Source of the DNA: Amblyomma americanum
Taxonomy: Eukaryota > Arthropoda > Arachnida > Ixodida > Ixodidae
Assembly: GCF_052857255.1 (NCBI RefSeq)
Contig: NC_135497.1
Location: forward strand, 117,311,012-117,375,011
Reading direction: 5' to 3'
Length of the DNA stretch: 64,000 nucleotides
Part shown: piece by piece, positions 23,211 through 37,505 of the stretch
Layout: each line of letters starts with the position of its first letter
Numbering within the stretch: position 1 is the stretch's first letter
The notes under the pieces: model-generated
The model's database searches: none
The model's input: the letters and a program-made list of their open reading frames with translations, nothing else
Told to the model about the DNA's origin: nothing
Position numbers and translations under genes: made by a program

Positions 23211-25345
23211 ACAAACCAGGTGTTTTTAAAAACACTAAAACATATTCTGCACTGTGATATTACATTCGTTTTTTTTTGTACTGAATTGATAATTTACTTT
23301 TTCTTTCATTACTATTGCTTTGCAGGGGCGATAGAAAAGGATCCCTTTTTTTTGCGCTTCTGTTTCATTTTTACTGTCTACCGCACCTACTCTCAATACG
23401 CGATAGCCGAAACGTGGCACCAATTGATCCACTGATGAGCGGCGACAGGGGTAAAAATGAAATAGAGTTACAAGAGCATCGTTGTATTATCCTCTCCCCA
23501 GTCTTCCTACAGAAGCACGGTATAGCCACCTGTATCGCCATCCAGCTGAGGCCGTAAAAAGGGCCACACTTGTTCCCTTTGAGAGCATGCGCGTGCGTTA
23601 CAAGCGGGGAGAAATAACGACGGGGGCGTCGTCCCCTGCTCTCGCATCGAGATGAAACGCTGACTAGGGGGAGGGATGGACGCCTTTGATGCGGTACCGG
23701 ATTAAAAGGGCTCCGGAGGCGCGGTTCAATTCTACTTGTTATCAACTGGAGAAGAATGCGCCGCTCTCACGGTATCGATTGTTGCTACAGGAGGCTGCTG
23801 GGGGCGCTGTGGGGGATGAACGCGTCGCGAGTAGTTTTTTCCCTTGTTGCAGCATCGGCGCCCTAGGCACGAGATAAAGGAGAGAGAAGGCCCCAAGCGC
23901 CGGAGAATGGCAGCCCCGCTGGCCCGTTGCAGGCGCGCTCTTTTGTCCTTGGCACGCTCCCGAAGCTCGGGCGAAGGCGAAGTTGAGGCTTTCAGGTCCC
24001 GAAATTGGATTGAAGCGGCCCCGTGCGGCGGCTCAGAGGTCGCCAAGGCAGGCATCCTAAATGGCTCGCTTGTGGCGGGTGCCCCCACCAGCTTTAGGGC
24101 GCGGCGCTGGTATCGGTCTGCCTCTTCTCGTCAGTCCTTGTCTGCTCCCAGCGTCGCGCATGTCGGGACGGAGCGAGCGTTCCTGACACTGACAAAAAGC
24201 ATCCATTCACCCACGGGTCCGTGGGGAGTAGCAAGATGCGCGAATTCTCGTGCGTACAAATCCAACCGAGACTGGAAAGCCTAAAAAGAGGAATCAACTG
24301 GAACTAGAGGACTCTTCAAGGGAAGCTCCGAGATTGTATGCTCAAGGCAGTGCGGCACGCTTTGATGCCTATACGGAAAATCGTGATAAAGTCTTTACAG
24401 CAACGTTCGGAGCATTGTCGGTTATAAATAGGAACCCGAAAACTTTAAGAGTATTCCGGTTGTAGTTCTGCAGCAAATTGAAGGGGTGAGTAGATCTCGC
24501 TTGTCCCTGATCTGAAACCTGGCTTCCTATAGCCTCGAGAACAAAAAAAAAATAATACCGCAATTACCAGATTCTAAGGCGTCCTTAAGTCCAACGCGCA
24601 TCTGTTCGTAGCACGGTTGAGGTTATGTATCCGATTGCAGAGCACATGCAGTTTTGAGGTTTGACTTTCATTAAAAAAAAACAAATCCTAAGACGGCTGT
24701 CGCTCTGCTGCAACGCCAGATTCAGTGACGGCTCTTGCAGCATTTTTATTTCGCGATACCTTTAGGCAAGGAATTTGAGAGCGACATCTGTAAATGTACG
24801 GTTATAACGGGCTCTTTCTAGTTATCGACAAATACTCGCACTTTGATTAGTGCTGCCCTCCAGTTCGCCGTTCCGGGATCGCATCTCCTCGGGCGGCGCC
24901 TTTCTCTAAGAGCCGCCGCGAACAGACCGTGCTACGTTTCCCCTCTCTTGCCATACTCTTTCTATTTCCACGGTAATCCCACTCCCAGTGGTTCCCCTGG
25001 CAACGCACCCACCGATTACGCCGACTACTGGTACTACATCGGCGCCAAACCTAGGAACGGGCGCTTAGCAGCGTTCGCTGTAAAGCAGAGCGCATTAAAA
25101 TCGGGTAAATACGGTAATCCAATTTCCTTATAAATGACACGGTTATGCATATTGGCAGACAAGGAGAACACAGAAGGGATAGCTGAATGTAATAGTACGT
25201 GCGTTGCATCAGAGCTCACGCGGATTTCTTACTGCAGATTTATTCACTGTAGCACGTAGATAAATCGCAATCTCAACAGCGAAAGTCGAGCTGACGAAAT
25301 TTGTGTGGTGCGGCAGTCGCTGTGGAGCACTAGTGCCTTCTGATT
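23211..25345. other. intronic; no gene recognised
   Basis: A GC-richer block lies at about 23.6-24.2 kb. Open frames there are short and unrecognised. Nothing else was seen. Confidence 0.5.
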
Positions 25346-25643
25346 TTAACACGTTCACTGCGTCGTGGGTCACCGGTGGTTCAGGTCACGTGTGCCCGCT
25401 CTGCGGCACGAATACTGAGTGGCGCTACGTATCGCCGTGGGACAGCTTACATTTACGAAGAGCTTGCGAAAAACACAAGTGCCAGATTGGTATTGCCATC
25501 TGCTGTCGGTTCCAATAAGTTGACTTCGCCGGAGGTTCACTGGTGGGTCACGCTGCATCCAAGAGTCTCTGCGTCGTGGCTCACGGGTGCCACGACGCAC
25601 AGGAATAAGGGTCCCGAAATCGCTGCCACAGAGAACGTGTTAA
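25346..25643. mobile_element. piggyBac-type MITE with TTAA target duplications
   Basis: TTAA (25346-25349) is followed by CACGTTCACTG, and the right end reads CAGAGAACGTG followed by TTAA (25640-25643). The 11-bp terminal inverted repeats differ at one position. TTAA duplication is the hallmark of the piggyBac superfamily. The 290-bp interior cannot encode a transposase. It has subterminal CGTCGTGG repeats and a perfect hairpin, TGCGTCGTGGC (25570-25580) pairing with GCCACGACGCA (25589-25599). It is therefore a non-autonomous copy that relies on a transposase from elsewhere. Confidence 0.75.
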
Positions 25644-27766
25644 GTAGCTAGAATGCAATCCAAAAACCATTCACACACAAAAAAGCGAGAATCTTATTTG
25701 TATATATCAGTACGCAACCTTGGCGCGTGAGCAGTCCCTTAGACCGCTACGCACACAGATGCGGACAGGCGCTACGCGCTTGGCTGCGCGGCACTTGGGA
25801 TGCCTTTCTTGCATTTTCAGTTAAATATGACGGATTATTTTAACCTTCCGCGTCGGGAAAGCGCCACTCCGGGGGCGTCACAAATGAGCCTCGCTCTTAT
25901 TTACTGGGAAGAGAGGCGTCGGATTTGCTTCCAAAGGAAAATTTGATGAAAACATCGCACACAAAAAAAGAACGAAAGAAAATGCAATGCTCGGTGCAGT
26001 TCATGCGTCAGCTCACGTGCGGTGTTATGTATGGATTAGACCCCAGAAATAAATGACGCGCTCCCACCAGAGTGTTTACTCTTTCCTGCTGCTCTTAGGT
26101 GGTTTCTGAACCTCTGCGCCGAGATAATATTGCGATTGCTTTTTATATTATTTTCGATCTTGTGCTTCTCGCGCTTGGTAATAAGGTGAAACGTGAGGAT
26201 GTTGTCGCTACCGAATATGTGGGCTGCTCGCGGCATTAACGACAAAAGAGCAGTAGCGGAGAAAAAAAATATTTCTCTCAAAGTTGTCCTGTTGTGTTGA
26301 GCAGTACATGCATATTGTTGCTTGCTTTTGGGGAAACCCGCTTCACGTTAACGTAGGGTTGGCACGTTCAAGCGGAATGCCAACGATGCAAAAGATCCCT
26401 GCAAAACATAATTCTTTCAAATAATAAGGATTTCGTCAGCTCGTGTATATGTATTTATTTTACATCAGTAGGTGCAAATCCGGGGATAGACGTTAATGTG
26501 GTGCGAACTTTTCCGTAGACATCAACGGCCACAGGCGTTTCAGTTGCCTGCATTTAAAGCAAATCCAAAATAAAAAGGCATACCGTCATTGCAAGCCAAG
26601 GCACATGGATAAGAGCAACATTTGCAAAGTTGAACGAGATTGCCTTCGCGCCTTTGGAGCATGTCTGATAGCATTTCAGCCAGGCGACGGCAGAAGAATC
26701 AGGAAACAAGAAAAACCCTCTGTCTTGTTGTTTGTCGAAACCTGAAGCCGCAGGTGTACGTGCGCGGTGCTCTTTGTTGCGCTTGCGCATTGAATTGGCT
26801 GCGCGAAATACGCTAGGAAGAAAGTCTCCGCAGCACCCCAGCGCTGCAGAAAATTTGGGCGCCCAGCGAACCGATGTTGAACCCCCGCCCAGGGCAGAGG
26901 GCTGCCGAGCTGCATGCGGCGGGCGCCATGCGGGACACGATATAGCGGCAGCCGAGTGCAGCCCTCGAGAGGAGCGCCCCATCTCGTGGCGAGAAGAGAG
27001 TCGAGAGCACATCGGGGCGACATCGGGAACCCACTCAGCGCGACCCGCTAAGTCTTCCGCCGAGCCAGCGGCGCGCAACGAATCGACACGTTCGGCGCGT
27101 CCCGGCGCTCCGTTCGCCGCTAACAAGGTGACCCGCAGCTAATAAGCGAAGTCTGCCAACAACAGCCAAACGGAAGCCAAGCAAACTAAAAGCGAGATTG
27201 TTATTTGCTCGCTCCTCGCAGCCGCCGCGTGGCATTCTTGGTTTTCCAACCGGGCCTAAGAGCTTTTTCCCCAGGTTGGGGCGTCGCTCGGTCCCCGCTC
27301 GGGGCGTTAGCTGCTCGCCGAATATCCTGGGTGCCAATTTGGGGATAAGGAAAGGCTTTCGCCCCAGGCGCGGTGTCGGGGCCGCTCTAGGCTCCTCATG
27401 ACGAGATTTGCTGCCGTCGCCCGACAGGGAAACCTGCTTCTGCGCGCCCCCTGGAAACAAGGCAGCCTCGACGCAGCAGTAGTTATTGTTGCGCGCTGCC
27501 CGCCACCCGAGATGACACGTCGCCGCAGCGCTGCTGCTTTCGAGGAGGGGGAACTGTGGCGCAAGATTACCTCTCGGCAACTCCATCGCGAGAATTATCG
27601 CGCCGCTTGGTCGGAGGATGAGCTTTTGTTTCTTTGACTGCACCTCTACGAGTCTTTTCATTTCTAAGGCAGACGTATCGCCTCACCAGTGCCTGTGTGC
27701 AACACGTGCGCGCCTACAGGCGCTGCGTTTTTAAAGCGTTCCAAGAGGGACGGTTACAAGCACTGT
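25644..27766. other. intronic; CpG-rich block, no gene recognised
   Basis: The left half is AT-rich. From about 26.7 to 27.6 kb the DNA is GC- and CpG-rich with overlapping open frames on both strands, none of which shows a recognised domain or clear splice-bounded exon. It could be an alternative promoter or enhancer, which composition alone cannot decide. Confidence 0.4.

Positions 27767-27836
<70 letters not shown>
27767..27836. repeat. (CA)n(TA)n compound microsatellite
   Basis: About 13 CA units (27767-27792) are followed by about 22 TA units (27793-27836), ending exactly where a Ruka-like SINE begins. Confidence 0.95.
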
Positions 27837-29109
<1,273 letters not shown>

Positions 29110-29893
29110 CTGGGTGGTTTTTTTTTGCGTTTGCAGATTTTTATTTCAAACCGTGTGAGAGGTACGTCGGTGCGGTTTCGGCAGGTGAATTTTACAGCAA
29201 GACGGAAATTTTGCACGCGATAGATCTCCGTCTTTATGCGATGAATTAATTAAAGTTAACCAAACAACCTTATCATCTGTAATTTTAGGGGGCAAGATTA
29301 TACTGAGAAATTGAAGGCAGTCATCATCGAGGGGGAGACCAGCATAAATTTTATTTATCGGCAATGTGGCTCGAGATATCGGAAGTCAAAATTACGGATT
29401 TCAAAGCTCGTTGAGTTTGTTTGCCCGCATCGGTTAAATTTATAAAATTCTCCCGCAGCGCCTAGTGCCGGCACCAAAATCACGTTAACTGCTTTTACGT
29501 CATAAAACACGCAAATGGCGCCTCCATTTGCTCCATTACAAATGAATGTGACGCCACTTTATTAAGGTGCAAAGCGGGACAGCCAACTCAACGAGCTTTC
29601 AGATGCATATTTTTCACGTCGGATATTTCTAACCACATTACCAATAGAGAAAATTTGGAACCTGGGCTCATCTTTGATGTTGACGGCCTTCAATTTCGCT
29701 ATACAATCTTACCCCCTAAAATTACAAATAAAAAGGTTATTACCTAATTTTAGTTAACTAATCGTTTAATTTTTGAGATCTATCACATAAATAATGTCAG
29801 CCTTGCTGTAAAACCCACCAGCGTAGACTGCACCTACGTATGGCTCATAGTTTTTAAAATAAAAATCTTTACACGTTAAAAAAATCACCGATA
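29110..29893. mobile_element. foldback (long terminal inverted repeat) element, about 780 bp
   Basis: The left arm (about 29110-29433) and right arm (about 29566-29893) are imperfect inverted copies of about 325 bp. Paired blocks include GATTTTTATTT at both ends, GTAATTTTAGGGGGcAAGATT, GAAATTGAAGGC.GTCA.CATC and AAAGCTCGTTGAGTT. The loop is 132 bp. The outer ends are T-rich (GGGTGGTTTTTTTTT against TCGGTGATTTTTTT). No target duplication is evident and there is no coding capacity. The transcript would fold into a very long imperfect duplex. Confidence 0.75.
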
Positions 29894-32289
29894 TAAAAAT
29901 TCTTTATTTCTACTGAGATCAAGGCACTGCAATGAAAAAAGCTGGAAGCGCAGTATTCTTACATCATGTTTTGCCAAACAAGAAGTTCGAAATTCCACGC
30001 GCTCATTTTTCAGCAGAGACTACCGGATAGTGTAATTGGTTTATGTAATGTAAACCAATGGCACTATCCGTGAGTAGAAATATAGACCTAGTGAAGTATG
30101 CGCCTATGAATTTGTATTTGAATAGTCAACGTTTTCGAAGCTTTTGCTTGTTGTGCGCCGTTAACTTCGACAACTTACGAGCGGTCTTCTTAAGAACGTA
30201 CGAGAAAATGGCTTGCCCCTTGTGTCCGCTAGTTGATGTTGAAAGGAAATGCAACTTGAACTGGTGTTTTTTTTTTTGCCAAATTCCCACAAATCAACCT
30301 AGTCAATCGTTTACATGGACATAATGTAAAACCTCGTTAATTTCTGCTTATTTGTTGCTCACGCGCTGTTAAAAGGCTGGAAGTTTTGTACGTCGGAGGC
30401 TACCACAGCGAGCGATTTCGCAAGCAATACCATGCCTTACATGAGCAGTGACTAGAACAGTAGAAATTATTGTAGGCATGCAAGCCTCGGCAAATCATGC
30501 GCCTAAAGTCAGTAATAAAATACAAACGACAGCAGATAATATACGTCGAACTCTGCTATCTCAAAGGCACATTTCTGCTGGAACTGAAAGGACATCGGCG
30601 GTTACACGCAATCCCCGTATTTCCTTTTGCGAAGCATGCCAGCCCTTTCGACACCGCCTTTTGCATTTAGCACATAAAATATTCAACATCGCCGCCTCCC
30701 AGCCGAAGGTAGTAATTATATTTGCCTGTGCGCTCTCCAGCTGTGGCACGCGGCCAAGCACATGGCTACTTCGGGGAAGCCGTAGCCACCTGCACCACAG
30801 TTCACCGCAGTCTGCGCCGTTGGCATGCACGTTACGTGCCTTCGAAACGCCATGCGCGCTCTTCTGCCACAGGTCTTCCAGCACGGAAGATCAAAGCGAG
30901 CGCAAATTGCGACGCATCGTTTGAGCGGCGACATTTGGCCGCGAGCGAACAGAAATGTCGCGCGGTCGGAATACGATACGACCGGCGACTAATTCGACCG
31001 AGCGTGCCAAGGGTGCGGCGCGAGACGCGGGGCTGCGAGGATCGCGGGCCATCGCTACCGGACGGCGGAGCCGCTGGCGCCGCCAAGAATCCTGCTCGCG
31101 AATCCGACGGCTGGGTTTCTGAAAGATTTATTCCGGGAACGTGATCTGTTTAGCTGAAACCGCGCTTTGTTCCCGCGCCTTTTTGTTTGCAACACGTAGA
31201 CGCGCGCCGAATATCTAAGGAAGGCTCGGTTCCTCTGCGCGCGCGCGCGCCCGTTGCGGTATTCTTTGGCGCGCCCCGGCGCCGCTGCCCGTTGTCTGTG
31301 CGTGCGCGGGGGCCTCCCCGAAGATTTTTGGCCCTCCCCTGTGTAGCGCTTCCCGTGGCAGGTCGAAAAGGACGGATGAAAATACGGTGTCGTATAAACT
31401 GGCCCGCTTTTCTGGCGCTTTCTCTCGGCGTTGCCCGGCCGCTCTTTTTCTTTTTTTAGCATCTTCTTTTTCTTCCGGGAAGACTTCCTCGCGCGCACCC
31501 GAGCGAGTGTGCTCGCGCGCCGGCATCGCTCCTGTTTCAGCGCCGCGCTTTTCCAACTTGATAATGCCGCTGTTTATTTCCCGGCCCGCTGCGCCCCGTC
31601 GCCATCTCCGCTTGCCACTCTCCCCTGTGGATTGTGTCCTTTTGATCTGTATCGCCCATCGGAGCAACCCGGTCAGCTCTGCGATATGCAGATGGACGTG
31701 TTGTTTATGAGGTCGCAGTGCGAGTATGTGTTCAAGGGTGCCGAGCGCGGTAGCGCACACTCCTTAATGCTCTCTCGAGTGTTGTCACATTCTTCAATGT
31801 TCAAAGTTTCTTCTTAGTGTTCCCTCGTACAGTGTTTGCATGCACTGTCGCTTCTTTTTGTTATTCGCCCCGGGGATCATAAGAGCTTTGCTTTCTCTTA
31901 CGTAGAGAGTGAGACATTCCGATCAGTTTTAGCCGTTTGTTGACGTCATTTTATATTTGTTTTTGTTTTTCCTGCATATAATATTATCAGTTGCCGTGCA
32001 ACTGGGGAATTTTGAAGTTACGAAAGTGACGTACGCCAGGTGACTACTGCAACTAAGTGTCGATGGTTTCTAGAAGACTGCGTCGCTTCCCTTTGACAAA
32101 AACCCGCACTGCGGGCCTTCTTGACCCGCAACGGCTCGCGCCACGTTCACCCCCGACGTTGTCGCACTCATGACGCCAAGCTATGGCTGTGGCAGCAATG
32201 TTACTAAGCAGGGCAGAATCCGAATCGCCACTATTTCGTCACCAATGCTGCCACGAGCGCGTCACTGCATTCGACAGCGGCCAGAGCTG
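29894..32289. other. intronic; GC-rich block, no gene recognised
   Basis: AT-rich to about 30.5 kb, then a GC- and CpG-rich block (about 30.7-31.7 kb) with overlapping open frames on both strands. None shows a recognised domain. Confidence 0.4.
30024..30070. other. 20-bp-stem hairpin
   Basis: CGGATAGTGTAATTGGTTTA and TAAACCAATGGCACTATCCG are inverted copies with two mismatches around a 7-nt loop. The feature is isolated. It is short for a canonical miRNA precursor and may be the joined ends of a vanished element. Confidence 0.6.
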
Positions 32290-32785
32290 AGGGAACTTAA
32301 GGAGGAGGAGAAGAAGAAAAGGCAGGGAGGTTAACCGGAAGAATAAACTAGTTTGCTACCCTGCACGGAGGGAAAAGGATGAGAGGATATAAATATGAAG
32401 GAGAAGAGGGAGCAGCAGGAAAATGAAGTCAGTATGCAAAGTCAGGAAGCGTTCGGTTAAGTCACACAGCCTATCGTGCAGGCCAGAAGTTCTCAACAAG
32501 CGGAGCAGTGCCTTGGAGGCCTTCACCACCGACGATCGCCGCGGCCAGTGGCCGAGAATCTTCATTTTCGTCAGTGGACGTGGATCTAGACGCTCCAATG
32601 CACGGCAAAGAGACTGCCTTTCGGCACTGCATGCAGGGTATTCACAAAGAATGTGTGCTATAGTGTCATCACATCAGCAGATGGCACATGCAGGGCTGTC
32701 AGCCATACCTATTAACAAGCAATAGTGCTTGGTGAAAGCTACACTAAGCCGCAGGCGACACAACAAAGATGTGCATCAAAAAGGT
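32290..32785 (-). mobile_element. I/R1-like LINE, 3' terminal remnant
   Basis: Minus-strand translation gives FTKHYCLLIGMADSPACAIC (then an in-frame stop), then DDTIAHILCEYPACSAERQ and RLDPRPLTKMKILGHWP, with open frame to 32356. The C..C...D.T..H.LC.C pattern near the C-terminus is typical of I/R1-group non-LTR elements. Purine-rich and A-rich sequence follows toward 32290. It is dead because of the internal stop and 5' truncation. Confidence 0.65.
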
Positions 32786-34258
32786 ACCACGTGAGACGTA
32801 GTGTAGGCGATGAATCAGTGGATTCGTTTACGCGCAGGCATACGTGTTTCGCATCTTCTTACGGCGCCTCAGCAGAAGCGTATGCTTCAAAAGAAGCGTA
32901 GGCGCGCTCATTTCGTTGGTTTTGGTCTTGTCGTACAGTGAAGGAGGTGATCGGTTCTCAATGTAACCCGCGAATTCCCGTCGCCAGTGTGGCCCAAATG
33001 TCACGAAAACGATGTACAGTGCCCTGGGCAATGCGCCGAAGACCTTGTTCTGGCTACCATTGTCGCCGTCCCGCAAGAGTCACGCGTCTCGCTCTTCCAT
33101 CATCATTTATCCCTTACTATGTTTGCCCGATAACTATCCTAAATCGCCACTGTAGTCACGAAGGACATCTTGAGCAAGGCACTGCATGCCTTGCCGCCCG
33201 TCACGTCTTTGCCGGGTTGTTTAGGTCGCCATCGTTGAAATGCTTGAGCCACTACCGTCCTCGCCTATGTAACTGCGCTAGGCGTTGGTTGTGGAAGGTG
33301 CCTTGCTCATTTCTTCGGGACCTTCTAACTGCTGCAGGATGCCGCACTCATTCGGTGTCATTCGGTGCGTGTGAAAAAATCCCCAGCCTTTCTTGAAACT
33401 GCTGCTTTGCAGTTACAGTACGGATACGTTCGTTTAGGTTGTGACACTTGAGGTTGTGGCATTGAGACCAGAGTGTGCTTTGTGTGCGATTGAGATGACG
33501 CGTAGAATTTAAACGAATATTAGCACTGCGTACGCTAAGCGGAGAAAAACGTTTTGAGCGAAAGCGAAGAAGTTCAAGGTGCCGCGTTTTACGGCAAGCC
33601 GTCCATATTGAAGGAGAGCATGAAACATAGCGTCGGTTACCTAAGCGTTGTGGCGGGTACAGGAGCGTTTCATGGAGTGTGTGGTGTGGCTGGGGAACAG
33701 CATTAGGAGTCAGAGGTAGGGATACATACACGGAGTGAAGTCAGGCGTCCAGGCGAACCTTCTGTCTATGCCGCGATGTGAAGCTTAGATGGGCTAAAGC
33801 ACAGAAAGGATGCACGGATGAGAAAGAGTACAGGTCAAAGATCTCAATGGGGGCTCTGAATGTAAGGCACAAGGCTATGCACGCACTTTCAAAATCAGTG
33901 CCATAATATAAAAAGGACACTAAACGTTGGTATTTCAAGCGTTGAGATGAAGCACACACCTTCTCTAGTGCAGCTAAGAAGCTCAAAAAAAGAGAGAAAG
34001 AATGGTCTGGGCTGTATCGAAAACAGCTGCAACAAGGGTGTTACGCTTTACATAATTTCACATTCACATGTACAAACAGGCTTTCAAATTTTTAGTTTGT
34101 TTGTTCTCACTGCTGATAAAACTGCAATACCATCATATTATTGTGATACAGGGTGGTATATAAACGTTTTAATGTCATTAGCAATATTATTTATTCCTAC
34201 TTCACAATACGAGCACATCTCTACAATTTTTATTCCACCTACTGCGTGTCCTTTTAGC
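32786..34258. other. intronic; no gene recognised
   Basis: Two minus-strand frames of 81-127 codons are present at 33.35-33.99 kb. They may be decayed LINE sequence, given their neighbours, but no motif supports this. Confidence 0.35.
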
Positions 34259-34294
<36 letters not shown>

Positions 34295-34390
34295 GCCTGG
34301 CTACACCCACTGCAGGGCAAAGGCCTCTCCCATGTCTCTCCAATTATTCCTGTCCTTTGCCAGCTGCGCCCACCCTATGCCTGCAAACTT
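34259..34390 (-). mobile_element. RTE-like LINE 3' end with (GAT)n tail
   Basis: The minus strand reads KFAGIGWAQLAKDRN then NWRDMGEAFALQWV and stop (34301-34390). This is the usual C-terminal ending of RTE-like proteins (W...A.DR..W...GEAF..QW). It is followed by about 35 bp of GAT repeats (34259-34294). The copy is severely 5'-truncated, and the trinucleotide tail fits RTE-type priming. Confidence 0.8.
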
Positions 34391-36699
34391 TTTTCTTTCC
34401 TTTTAGCTAAACTTCCTTTTAACTTAGGCGTCATGAACAAGTCAAGAGTAATAGTCAGCGATGCGTCCGGCAACCGTCGTCAACTTTATGGCGTAGGAAT
34501 GCATCGGTAGTACAACCATTGAACCGATATATTCGTACGGAGGGTATAAATAGGTTAGTGTGGATTCCTTCATGTGTATTTTGTATACAAATATGCTCAC
34601 TTACTTGGAGGTTTATAAACAACGCTGGGCAAAGTCTAGCAGCTATTATCAACCGCTAATTTCGAGCTCAAGGTTCAGGTCTTCTTTACACTAATGAGAG
34701 AGAGACAGAATAAAAAAAAAATCTTTCAGGCGTAGTCACTAAAGTGCGTCGCATGGATGTGACAGCCGTTTGCCTGCAGCTTCTCCGCTTCTTGAGCATC
34801 AGAAGTAAATCCAAGCGAAACGGGGGCCTTGAAAAAGCGGTTCGACATTCTATTACGTTGTGAGTGCGCATCATCAATTTAAGTTGTGACATTGGGTGTA
34901 ATTTCTGCCTTTTTTTTTTGTCCTCTTTTACTTTTTGGCGACGCCGCGCGGATCCAAAAAGCAGCCGCCCCTCAGGCTCAGCCGTCATTTCGAAGTGGCG
35001 CCATGCAACGCTTACGCGTTTCCGTGGCGCCCAGTGCTGCCACCGAACGAAAAACAACAACAGTGCAAAAAAAGAAAGAGAGAAGAATCACGCGCGTCGT
35101 TAAAAATCGATTTTCGCTGAGCGTATATCTAGAGGTAGGGAGAAGAAAATGGCTTTACAATCTATAAAACAAGACCATATCGCGCGATGATTTATGTGCA
35201 TTTTCATAAATTATATAGCTAGTGCGGCGCAGACGAGAAACGCTGAAGAACACGAAAGCAAGGGAACAAAAAGAGGGGGTACCGCGCGAGGAGGATGTAT
35301 AGCGGGAGGCGGCAGGATTTTTAGCACGCGCCGAATGCTGCGCGATGTGACTGACTGGGCACACGCGGTGGTTGGTGTCGTACATGTCGGCCGGGTTTGT
35401 TGCCCGCATCTCCCCCTGCGAAGCAAAAGCAAGCGAGGCCAGGGTGGGAGAGGAAAAGAAAGATTCGAGGGAAAGGAGGAAGGGAGCCGGAAGGAGAAAA
35501 GAGGGGGAGAAGTCAGGCGAGTTGACATTTCAGCGCTTGTGAAAATCAAATTTAGCCTGCCGGCGATTCGCCGGGATCGTCTGCAGGCAAATGCGTCTCG
35601 TCAGGAGGAAGGATGCGCGGGCGGCTGGCTCTGCAGAAATCGTGTATAACCAGATTCCACCGACTTTCGCCGTCTCACTTTCCGAGCCCGGGGGAACCTA
35701 CCCAATGGGAGGAAGAGACGATGGCGGAATCTCCCCCTCTCCTCCTCTCCCCCCTTCCCTCGAGTAACAGTGCGTAACGACGGATGAGCGCTGCTCTCCG
35801 CCGAACGACAGTGTCTCGGCACAGGAGGAGGGAACCTGGCCTCGCGAGCGGTTAATCTGCTTGTACGCACACGGCTGCCGCAGCCGGCGTTGGCCACTTC
35901 GCAGTGCCGGCTTTCTGCACCGCGAAAACCCACCCGAGCTTTCAGCCAGATGCAACAGTCCCGAGAGCTTGCTTCAGGCGTGCCACACACGCCTACTTTG
36001 TGGTTATGATGAGCCCTTGACCCTAATAAGCGGCTCGGTCTGAACTCTGCCACTTTACGCTCTCAGTTCTGCGCTTCCTCTTTCCTTCCTCGTCGTATCT
36101 TAAGCAGTGTGCTGTAATAAAATATGCCTGCCAAGTGAACACTACACGCCGCCTCGGAGCCTAAAGATTTTATCTAGGACAGAAAAGAGAACAAAAGCGA
36201 ACAGGCACAAGTTTAATCATGACCCAGCGCGTATGTACACACAGAGAAAAAGGGCGAAATTAAGAGAGATTTCCCTTAAGTTTGTGGCGTTAATAATCTT
36301 GAATGCATACTTTACCCCAAATACACCGCAGTTCCTGTAAGTTGGGAGTATCAAAGTAATCGGCCATTCTTAGCTTAGTTGGGACATTCCACCATCAGCG
36401 CTGTGTTCGTGCTTGCCGCCCTTCCTTCCGTGTATCTTCTCTGGCCTAGAGCCGTTGTGCTGTTGTCTACGAATATGTCCCAACTACGGTACCGACAAGC
36501 CCAGCCATTAACACTTCTGAAGTACATTCTTAGCTTACCTTTCGCGTCACAGCGCGCTGGAAACACTGATTGGATTTGTACAATTTTCGGACGTTAAGTA
36601 CTAAACTTGTACCGCTCCGGCCTCCCTTCGCAAAGAAACATGCTACTCGCAGGGGTGCCCAGACAGTAGAAGCGCAACGAACTGAGCTAGACACCGGAC
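34391..36699. other. intronic; GC-rich block, no gene recognised
   Basis: GC-richer at 35.2-36.0 kb. Overlapping frames there match no family. Nothing else was recognised. Confidence 0.4.
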
Positions 36700-37110
36700 G
36701 ACAGTGAATGGGTGATCAATTGCATCTGAAAACTCTGTGAACAGAAGAGCTTAAGATGAATACAAATATGTTTGCGGAGCAAGTTGGAACTCCTTGTGTC
36801 ATGCGTGAGATTCGGCCTCCGGGAAGTAACACCAAAGAGTTCCTCTGCATCAAAAAAGTAATTAGCAGGGTTGATCGGGCCAAGAAAACAACAGTTCACT
36901 AAGTCAATTAAGTTATTGGTGGAAGAGTTCATTTTCCTCTTTTCTTCGGCGACGTGCATGCTTCCAGGTTGATATAAATGATGCGCTCGCAAGGTTTGCG
37001 TTACTGTCTTAATCATAATGCATATATGCGACGTTGTTGTTGTTTTCTTTTTAACGTTGTATTTCAGCAGGTAACGAAGGAAACAAGGCACTGTGCTCGC
37101 CCATTCCACC
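36700..37110 (-). mobile_element. possible LINE C-terminal fragment
   Basis: A 140-codon minus-strand frame contains SRRPNLTHDTRSSNLLRKH, which resembles the HN/DTR.S segment near the C-terminus of L2/CR1-group reverse transcriptases. No further motifs support it. Confidence 0.3.
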
Positions 37111-37505
37111 CTATTCGTATTTTTGTACCTAGTTTACATGTAATGGAAAAAAACAACGTCCCCAAAGTAGGCTGCCAATAATTTCACCCCTCCACCATCA
37201 TCAATAGAAGGTTACAGTTGTAGCTCTGTACGCTCAATGATTTTTTTTTTAACCCAACCTTACCGGCTCAGCACAATAATCAGAGAAAGCCATTTGGGTT
37301 AGATATTTAGCTCTGCATTTGGCCGTGGAATCTACATCCCCCGCAACAGCAAGCCTAGCCGTCCTTATGCGAATCAGCGAAAAATGTTCTGACCACCAAT
37401 TGCCTTCCATCCTCGCTACTTTTTCCCTCTTGCACTTACCCTCTCCCTCCTCTCCCCTCAATGTGGTCAGAGAAATTTCCCTCTCTTCACCATGTCACCT
37501 ACCAA

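Noticed and set aside
26554..27661. GC-rich overlapping frames (up to 208 codons) on both strands
   Set aside because: No domain, no consistent splice-bounded exon and open in several frames at once, as expected from composition.
30722..31817. GC-rich overlapping frames (up to 181 codons) on both strands
   Set aside because: They show the same pattern of compositional open frames, and charged low-complexity peptides with no recognised motif.
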